Below, piece after piece: positions 57,976-64,000 of a stretch of DNA of 64,000 bases (position 1 is its first letter; each line of letters opens with the position of its first letter). A model generated the notes under the pieces. The model searched no databases. It was not told where the DNA came from and saw only the letters and a list, made by a program, of their open reading frames with translations. The position numbers were made by a program, and so were the translations under genes. Origin of the DNA: Acanthaster planci. Its lineage: Eukaryota > Echinodermata > Asteroidea > Valvatida > Acanthasteridae. Location: assembly GCF_001949145.1 (NCBI RefSeq), contig NW_019091372.1:1150239-1214238 (forward strand). The letters run 5' to 3'.

Positions 57976-60490
57976 ACTGTGAACACTTCTTGTGGCATTG
58001 CTTTTTATACGTTTCCCTTTTTTATTTCATTATTTAAGACTTTTTTGGTAGGGGTGTAATATTGGGTTGATGTGCATTCAGTGCTACATTTGGACCTTTT
58101 GTCGGTTTTACGCTATCGTTTACCACACGGACAGACCTTTCGATGGACGGACCTGTCAATCGAGCATGTTGGCAGAGATAGAGAGTGAAAGAGAATTCGA
58201 GTTGAGTGTGGAAACTATGAATTGAATGTACTAGGAAGTCATCTATTCAGTCAGAGAGGTTTTTATCCTTTTCCAACTTTGTAAATGTGTAAAGGATTTC
58301 TGGACATTTTGGGATACAAATAGCTTGTTTGAAATGTCGATATCTATTTTTATGTCAACTGTTCGTGGCAAAGAAAGCATAGCAGAATGTTACGACCTGT
58401 TTTCAGACAACCAAATGCACAGGGTCCTAATCAGGAAATGGTGAGTCGGTATTCAATTCATCACAACATTGGTAGATCATGTCATGGAACGAACAAGTCA
58501 AAGAGCATGTCTGTAGTAAAGTCCACAAATATCTCTCCACCTTTGCTTTATTATTTGCAAATAGGTATCACCAACACGTCATTTGCTGCTAGATGGTCAG
58601 AAGACGGTTAAAGGAAGAATAGGTTGGAGTTGCTAGCAGGAAATGAAAACTCCGTGAAAAAAAGAGAAACAAAACCTTGAGGAATAAGAGTTCCATTTGC
58701 GGGTATTGAAGATCATCATTGGTGTTGTTGCCTGCAATTTGCACTGTCAGTAACTCTCTTTTCTGGAGTTTATTTGCGCTTTTGATAGTTTTGGTCTTGT
58801 GATAATGCATGGCAAGACACTGTGACTGGAAACAGAAAGAAAGATTAGTAGTAATAATTGCAGATGTTTTACATTAAAATGCTATTTATTTTTCACTTCC
58901 ATCACCATCGCACAATCTTATTTTGGAAAGATAATACTTATAGGTCCTGAAAAGTCCTACGTAAGTCATCATTCTATAAATTTACACGTAATTGAAATAA
59001 AGATTATTTTGAAGTCAAATACGTGTAGTCTGGTGCTGGTTTTGTAAAGTTCTAGGATGGATCTAGAACCAAAGTCTGGGATTACCAGAATGTTCTTGGG
59101 AGGCACGATATATCCTAGATCCTCGTATGGCCTTTCAGTGAGGGGGTGTGGCTAAATGTGGAGGCTTTTACCTACTTTTGATTAGTGGAAAAAGTGCCCA
59201 ATTTTTTTCTCTATTTTTTAAAAACCTTTCTCTAGTTATCACCCGAACCCTGTCTGAATTATGTGCTTTTTAGAAGCAAAGATTCACTTGCACCAACAGA
59301 CATGGGTAACGTTTGTGATTTTTCAAGCCATCAAGAACCCACAGGTTTTTCGGGGAAAAAATGTGTACAGGATTCAATTTATTGCATTTACTTGCATGAC
59401 GGCTACAGGTAAGAGCTACACATTATTTTCTCTCAATTTGTTTTAATTTTTAAAACTTGGCGATGGTGGACTCTCTTTACAAAACTGGTCATCTACACAA
59501 CAAAACGATAAACTAATACGACTTAAATAAAGTGAGACTTGTTTTTTGCTTTAACTCTGTGGCTCTCTGATAGCACAGAGAGAACTATATACACAGATGG
59601 ATGCGATCAATGTTAATTTAACTACTTTGTCATTTTATCGTTGTCACTGTTGTTTTTGCCTCTGTATATGTCTGATTGTGCCGATCTCGAAATTAGGTAT
59701 CTGAGTTGAAATCTGATCGGTTTTTAAGTTTCCGAGTGCAAAAGACTTTACATGAAGTTCCATTTTGATCTTGAACATGTGTGAGGAAAGAAATCATTTT
59801 AGAATTAGCTACAACTTACAAGGAACTATAGCCCTTTTAGGCGTGCACGTATATATTACATTATGTATAAATAGATGAAATGCTACATTAAGTCATGGTA
59901 TCACAGCAGAAATGGTGGTGTTAATTAAACACCGGTGTTATTCGTCTGAGTAACGGATGAAAAAAAATAACACATGCGTCTGTGGGCAATGGAGAAAGCC
60001 ACCTTACTCGGGTGCTCCCATAGCCAAATATAAAAATTATTTGAAAATTACCTTTGTTGGATCGCCAGCCTCGCTATTATGCTGTGAAATCACACCAACC
60101 GCCAAACCCACCATCTTATAGACACAACACTCAAAATGCCTTGGTTTTTAATGATCTTGCCACCTGAATTTCAAAGAGTAGTGGCCAATGGATATTCCGG
60201 TCCAAAAACATGGAGCGCAATTTACAGCTAAAGACGTAGCATTTCCACAGAAGGCGTTACATTCTGTTAACAATACAGCAGGTTTTTAAATTCACCATGG
60301 CAAAAAGTGATCCTTCATCTATTCTCTGAATGTCGCTCAGGCTTCTACGTCACAATTCTATGCACCCCCCTTCATAGTACAATACTGTGCAAATGCTCCT
60401 TTCTGCAAATTAGGTTATTGAAACATATTTCTGTTGCCTACGGTGGCATCCAATGTCCATATCATTTTGAATAATTTTTTTTTTTATTTT

Positions 60491-60613
60491 TTAGAGCTTG
60501 TCTTCTTCGTCCTTCTCGTTCACCATATAAAACTGTTCTTTGTCCTCTGCTGGAGGCGGGACGACAGCAGGCCGGGTGCCAATGACGCAGCAGACTAACA
60601 AAAGAGAAATTGT
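60491..60613 (-). CDS. Tetraspanin exon 6 (TM4 end, cytoplasmic tail, stop)
   Basis: Minus-strand acceptor gctttccattgtag. Reads TISLLLVCCVIG, then a Pro-rich turn, then QFYMVNEKDEEDKL and TAA (60493-60491). The CC pair at the inner membrane face is a usual palmitoylation site. The competing acceptor ttgttag 21 bases downstream would shift the frame out of TM4, so it was not used. Confidence 0.88.
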   Translation of the reverse strand, partial: TISLLLVCCVIGTRPAVVPPPAEDKEQFYMVNEKDEEDKL

Positions 60614-63600
60614 CTACAATGGAAAGCAAAAGAGAATTGCAAACCAATAAGAAAAGTTACAGATCTTGTTGTGATTTTGGTATCGTCGTCGTCCAAGAAG
60701 CTTCAAGTTATTGCTAATTTGGAAGTTTTATGTAATCCACCCCAGTGGTTGCAAGTAAAAAAAGATATAAACCTACTCAAAGAAAAAATACGGCTCGACT
60801 CGTGCTCGGCTGCCTGGCATTTGGCAAAATTGGCCGAATTTCATTAGTCATGCATCATTCATTATGCATATCACAGAATCTGATGGCCAATCAAATCCAG
60901 GAAAGCTCAAAACAGTTATAAATAATTCATAGTGTTGCATAATGCATAAACATACCTCCAGAGAAACCATAATGAGTGAAATCAAGCCCAGCATTGTCAT
61001 ATTGCCTGACTGGAAATTGGCAATCCCATCGCCGCAGCCCTAAAACAAAAACAAAAACTGTGTCCAACACTTCCAAACCACATTGATGTATTATCAGTTA
61101 TCATCATGAAAATTATAACAATACACGCATAATTTACGAACAATGTAGATATTCCACGTCAGAAGTGACCGTGACTACCAAAGCTTTCTGCGGACAACAC
61201 TTTTACTTTGAATCGCTTTGAACCATTAAAACCGCCTGCGGGAGAGAAGTGTTGATAATCATTAGAATGTTTAACAATAGGCCTATATTCAATCGGCTAC
61301 AAAATATGAACGTAGTGCCTTTGTTTGGATCAAGTTACGACCACGGATTGACAGCCATTGGTTGGCAATCCAGGGTGGTACCAAAATTGGCTTGAATATA
61401 TAGAGGCTCTGCGTGGTACCCTTCTTACGGGGTAGTGTTTTGTTTTTGGTTCAAAATGGTGTGCACAAACGGGGTGTCTCTGTGGAACAAAAGAAGTGCC
61501 CCACAAGATGGCTACCACCCAAAGCCTCTATAGCACCTGTCAGACGAATTAGGCCGACTCACTGCACTAAAGACAAGTCCCAGGTTGTCAGGACGCCCCG
61601 GTTGTCCGCTGTTGCACCCGGCCAGGTCGACGTTTACACAGCACGAGACCGGCACGGCCAGGTTGGCATTCTCGGGCAGGGTTGTGAAGTAACTGTCGGC
61701 CCAGTCTTTCGGGCCTGCTTCTCCACAGCACTTTTGCTGTTGGTGGATTTCATCATAACCTGTGTCCACAATGTTGCCTTTGCCGTACTCATTCTTGATC
61801 AGTTCTCTCATGTTCGACTTCACGGTCTCCATGGCCTGCCATAAAATGGAATTCTGAATGGCTCGTGTGTCCATGTGGTGGACCGTCTCTTATTACTGAT
61901 GGAATGACACTGATGCAGTTACATGAAGGATATTGCAAAATGAATTGAAGAATGAGGAAGAAGTACCGTGTTTGGTCCTCATTTATTCATAGAGGTACCT
62001 CAAACCATGGTTGTATTGTACAGTAGAGACCTCAATCATGGGGCAGCCATATTGTTTTTCTACCATTCAAAGCAATCGAACCAAACTGAGGCTGGAAGGC
62101 AAAAATAGTCTGTTCCCTTTTCCTGATATAGTGAAGTTGTATTTTTATGCCCAAATGTGCTACAGGGAACAAGACAAACATGAGAGCATCACAATAAAGG
62201 TCTATGCACATGGACTAAACATTCAGATGACTTCTTTATTCCCGACTCACGACGACGCAAATTTAATTCCTCAGCCTAAAATAGTGGATCCCATATGGCT
62301 GAGTTTCAGCCAACCAGGACAACGAACCGGCAAGATGTGTTTTATAAAACTGTTTACCTTTGTTCAGTTTACAGCCTAAAAACGGGATTTTCAGGCAAAC
62401 TCGTTACCCTGATTACCTCTGTCGGTCATGTCATCCTGTGTTATAAAACGTCAACTGAAGTGCGTTTTGGGTATGTATTTGTACAGGGCTGTATATACAG
62501 GGAGTAGCGCCAACTTCACTCTTTGGAACCAAATGGCTGTTCATTATGTTTGCAGTAAAGCATGCATCTATTTTGTGCTAATTTTCCACGTGCAGTGATG
62601 CATACTCCTCCATTTTGGTTCCAGCAATTAAGACACTCATGTCGCAACACTCTCTATAAACCGCTCTGTATTTGCATTAACTCAGTCACCTACCTGTTCT
62701 CTACCGAGAAGTGTCAAGACACCAGTTGCAAATCCTCCTAGCATGATCAACAGCATGAAAACAAAATACTGGAATTCAAAAGAAAAACATATTTCCAACA
62801 TAAATTCTGGATGCTATTATTATTGGCATGTGATAGGTAGGCAACTGTATTATGGGCTGGCATGCATCTCTACGTAAGGACAAACGGGCCTTTGTCACCT
62901 CAACCCCAAAAATGGAGGGACTTAAATTCAAACAGAAGGACTTCGTTTTGTTACTTTTCCCTTCTTCCCTTTTCCTGGCTGACCCTAGTATGTCGTACAG
63001 TGAAATGAGCAAAACACGTACCACTTTCATCCACAGAACGCTCTCTCGTACGCAAGCCCAGACGCCGTTGAACCCGACTAGGAACACCAGACAGCCTAAG
63101 CCAATCAGGACCCAGCAGCCAATGGCCAACTCGCTCTCACTGGTCGAGTACACGAAGGAGAACACGGACAGATTCTGCAAAAGGAAGCCTCCCACGGCGA
63201 TCAGGATAAGCCCAAATATCTGTCAGGAGAAAGAGACTGCAATGTATGGATGGCACTCGATGACGTCATCAACCCCCCCCCCTGTCAGAATCCGATAAAT
63301 TCTAACTCGGTGTGAGTTCGATTTTAATGCACTTTCAGGCTAGAAGGAATCGCTGAACATGGAGGAAGCTCTAGGTTCGAACGAGCTATGGAAATTAGTG
63401 CATGTTCCTATTCCTATGCGTGCGCTGGTTTGTTTTCGCATGTCTGTTATGTTATGTTGCGCTCTGTTCTGCTCCATCTTATTTTGCATTTGTCCTTTTG
63501 TTCAATTCGTTGGGCTTCGGAGGATCCGATTTTCTTTTGTGTTTGGTTTGGTTTGGTTTTGTTACTTCACTTCACTCGCTGGAGTGGTCAGAGCGAAACG

Positions 63601-63747
63601 GTTTATCAGTTTTAAAGGCAACCAAAACGATTCAGAATTTTGTCTCGGGAAAGGAAATATGCTTACCCACACGGCGAAATTTACAAACAGATAGAAAACC
63701 CTAGCCCATTTGCCGAGGGCGTTAACGTCCTTCTTGACCATGGCCAT
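60491..63747 (-). CDS. Tetraspanin (6 coding exons, 277 aa)
   Basis: Four-pass membrane organiser protein. Coding exons in transcript order: 63747-63667, 63219-63022, 62768-62694, 61835-61563, 61039-60956, 60613-60491. All introns are phase 0 and GT-AG. Seen: TM1 about residues 16-42 (LFVNFAVW then IFGLILIAVGGF); TM2 about 59-80; TM3 about 94-113 (FVFMLLIMLGGFATGVL); large extracellular loop about 119-223 with CCG at 154-156, PKDW at 160-163, PVSCC at 180-184, Cys192 and Cys211; TM4 about 224-249; short cytoplasmic acidic C-terminus (NEKDEEDKL). Six loop cysteines would give three disulfides. Length matches the family's usual 220-300. Known: tetraspanins cluster integrins, receptors and proteases in membrane microdomains. 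I cannot assign a vertebrate orthologue; CD63/CD151-type layout is closest by eye. The start is the first of two nearby Mets; an acceptor 26 bases upstream implies a 5' untranslated exon. Confidence 0.92.
60614..60955 (-). other. Tetraspanin intron 5
   Basis: Minus-strand gtatgt to ccattgtag. Nothing recognisable inside. Confidence 0.85.
60956..61039 (-). CDS. Tetraspanin exon 5 (loop end, TM4 start)
   Basis: Minus-strand acceptor tttttgttttag, donor gtatgt. 28 codons, residues 210-237: GCGDG, the last loop cysteine, then NMTMLGLISLIMVSLE entering TM4. Asn-Met-Thr is a possible sequon but lies at the membrane. Confidence 0.9.
61040..61562 (-). other. Tetraspanin intron 4
   Basis: Minus-strand gtgagt to gttttag. 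Carries a palindromic element copy (61399-61532) ending 31 bases from exon 4. Confidence 0.85.
61399..61532 (+). mobile_element. Palindromic MITE, family A copy 5, in tetraspanin intron 4
   Basis: Ends TATAGAGGCTCTGCGTGG and CCAAAGCCTCTATA. Internal GTGTGCACAAACGGGGTG and TGTGGAACAAAAGAAGTGCC match copies 1 and 4. The left arm is more diverged. Confidence 0.8.
61563..61835 (-). CDS. Tetraspanin exon 4 (large extracellular loop)
   Basis: 91 codons, residues 119-209, with CCG, PKDW and PVSCC motifs. Minus-strand acceptor ttttatggcag, donor gtgagt. A second in-frame acceptor 18 bases upstream would add NSILWQ. I prefer the shorter form because it gives CD63-like spacing from TM3 to the CCG motif. 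Confidence 0.88.
61836..62693 (-). other. Tetraspanin intron 3
   Basis: Minus-strand gtaggt to atggcag. Contains a repeat fragment at 62600-62654 also present at 27292-27347, and the alternative exon-4 acceptor. Confidence 0.8.
62600..62654 (+). repeat. Dispersed repeat, family F copy 2
   Basis: Partner of 27292-27347; it lies in tetraspanin intron 3. Confidence 0.5.
62694..62768 (-). CDS. Tetraspanin exon 3 (TM3)
   Basis: Minus-strand acceptor ttgaattccag, donor gtaggt. 25 codons, residues 94-118, all of TM3 plus the start of the large loop (LGREQ). Phase 0 at both ends. Confidence 0.9.
63022..63219 (-). CDS. Tetraspanin exon 2 (TM1 end, small loop, TM2)
   Basis: Minus-strand acceptor ctcctgacag, donor gtacgt. 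66 codons, residues 28-93. The small extracellular loop has a possible N-glycosylation sequon (Asn-Leu-Ser). TM2 is LAIGCWVLIGLGCLVFLVGF, followed by a juxtamembrane Cys typical of palmitoylation sites. Confidence 0.92.
63220..63666 (-). other. Tetraspanin intron 1
   Basis: Minus-strand gtaagc to cctgacag. Has a GTTTG/GGTTT-type low-complexity stretch around 63536-63562 and nothing else recognisable. Confidence 0.8.
63667..63747 (-). CDS. Tetraspanin exon 1 (start, TM1 first half)
   Basis: Reads MAMVKKDVNALGKWARVFYL then FVNFAVW; donor gtaagc on the minus strand (63666-63661). A ccttttcag acceptor ends at 63774, so the transcript exon is probably 63667-63773 with a 26-base untranslated lead. 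The frame is open through that lead, so an upstream start in an earlier exon cannot be excluded. Confidence 0.88.
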
Positions 63748-64000
63748 CCCAGCTGTTGCGGAGGGAGTCCACGCTGAAAAGGGTTCGACGGAAAGATCAT
63801 GGAATGAAAAAAGGACCAAACAAGACAAAAGAATTGAGTTTGGTGAAGTGATGTTTATTTCTTTGTAATAAAGCGTCTAAGCCGATTATAGAACTGGTTC
63901 AACTATTTCTCGTACGTTCGGTTTCAAATTCCTCAGTTGTTGGCGTTTAGATGTCGCTTTGTATAAGATACTGAGTGTAACAAACATACAAAATCCAACC

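Larger units (their letters stand above)
54561..60490. other. Intergenic region between convergent genes
   Basis: No supported gene. It should contain the 3' untranslated regions of both genes. Holds hairpins at 55434-55554 and 57917-57975, a repeat fragment at 56631-56756 and an isolated exon-like segment at 58407-58440. Confidence 0.7.

Noticed and set aside
57596-57982. 128-residue ORF in the intergenic region
   Set aside because: Runs through the hairpin at 57917-57975 and has no family resemblance or splice context.
1-64000. CRISPR arrays, rRNA genes, bacterial operons, integrated virus
   Set aside because: No spaced direct-repeat arrays, no rRNA core sequences, and no reverse transcriptase, integrase or capsid motifs were seen in any translated frame. 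The window is ordinary intron-rich animal DNA.

Overview
This is a stretch of animal nuclear DNA. It has intron-rich genes with consensus GT-AG splice sites, introns of up to 22 kb, many short palindromic DNA-transposon relics, and no operon, RBS or prokaryotic signal. The host is most likely a marine invertebrate, perhaps a hemichordate, cephalochordate, echinoderm or mollusc. Two things suggest this: the main gene is an atypical soluble guanylate cyclase of the insect Gyc-88E type, which vertebrates lack as far as I know, and the word TAGGCCTA is over-represented (seven copies). I cannot name the species. Layout: (1) 1-9661 holds no gene I can support, only scattered repeats. (2) 9662-54560, plus strand, is one complete guanylate cyclase gene of 13 coding exons (2,562 nt, 853 residues). 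I rebuilt it by following reading phase across every junction. Exon 1 alone encodes the H-NOX heme domain. Exons 2-7 encode the H-NOX-associated (HNOXA, PAS-like) region, exons 7-8 the coiled-coil linker, exons 8-12 the class III cyclase domain, and exon 13 a long hydrophilic tail ending in Cys-Val-Leu-Ile, a prenylation (CaaX) signature. (3) 54561-60490 is intergenic with several foldback sequences. (4) 60491-63747, minus strand, is a complete six-exon tetraspanin gene (277 residues). The two genes are tail-to-tail with stop codons about 5.9 kb apart. Nothing in the sequence links their functions, though both products may be membrane-associated. The most interesting points in the cyclase are: a Tyr in the distal heme pocket where NO-selective cyclases carry Ile; all catalytic residues in one chain; a CaaX box; and two tiny phase-1 exons (42 and 36 nt) in the HNOXA loop. 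In-frame splicing allows both microexons, neither, or the second alone, but exon 4 joined directly to exon 6 creates a TAG stop. Around the exons are at least six recurring palindromic element families and two near-pure long inverted repeats in intron 10, with perfect 60-nt and 78-nt arms.
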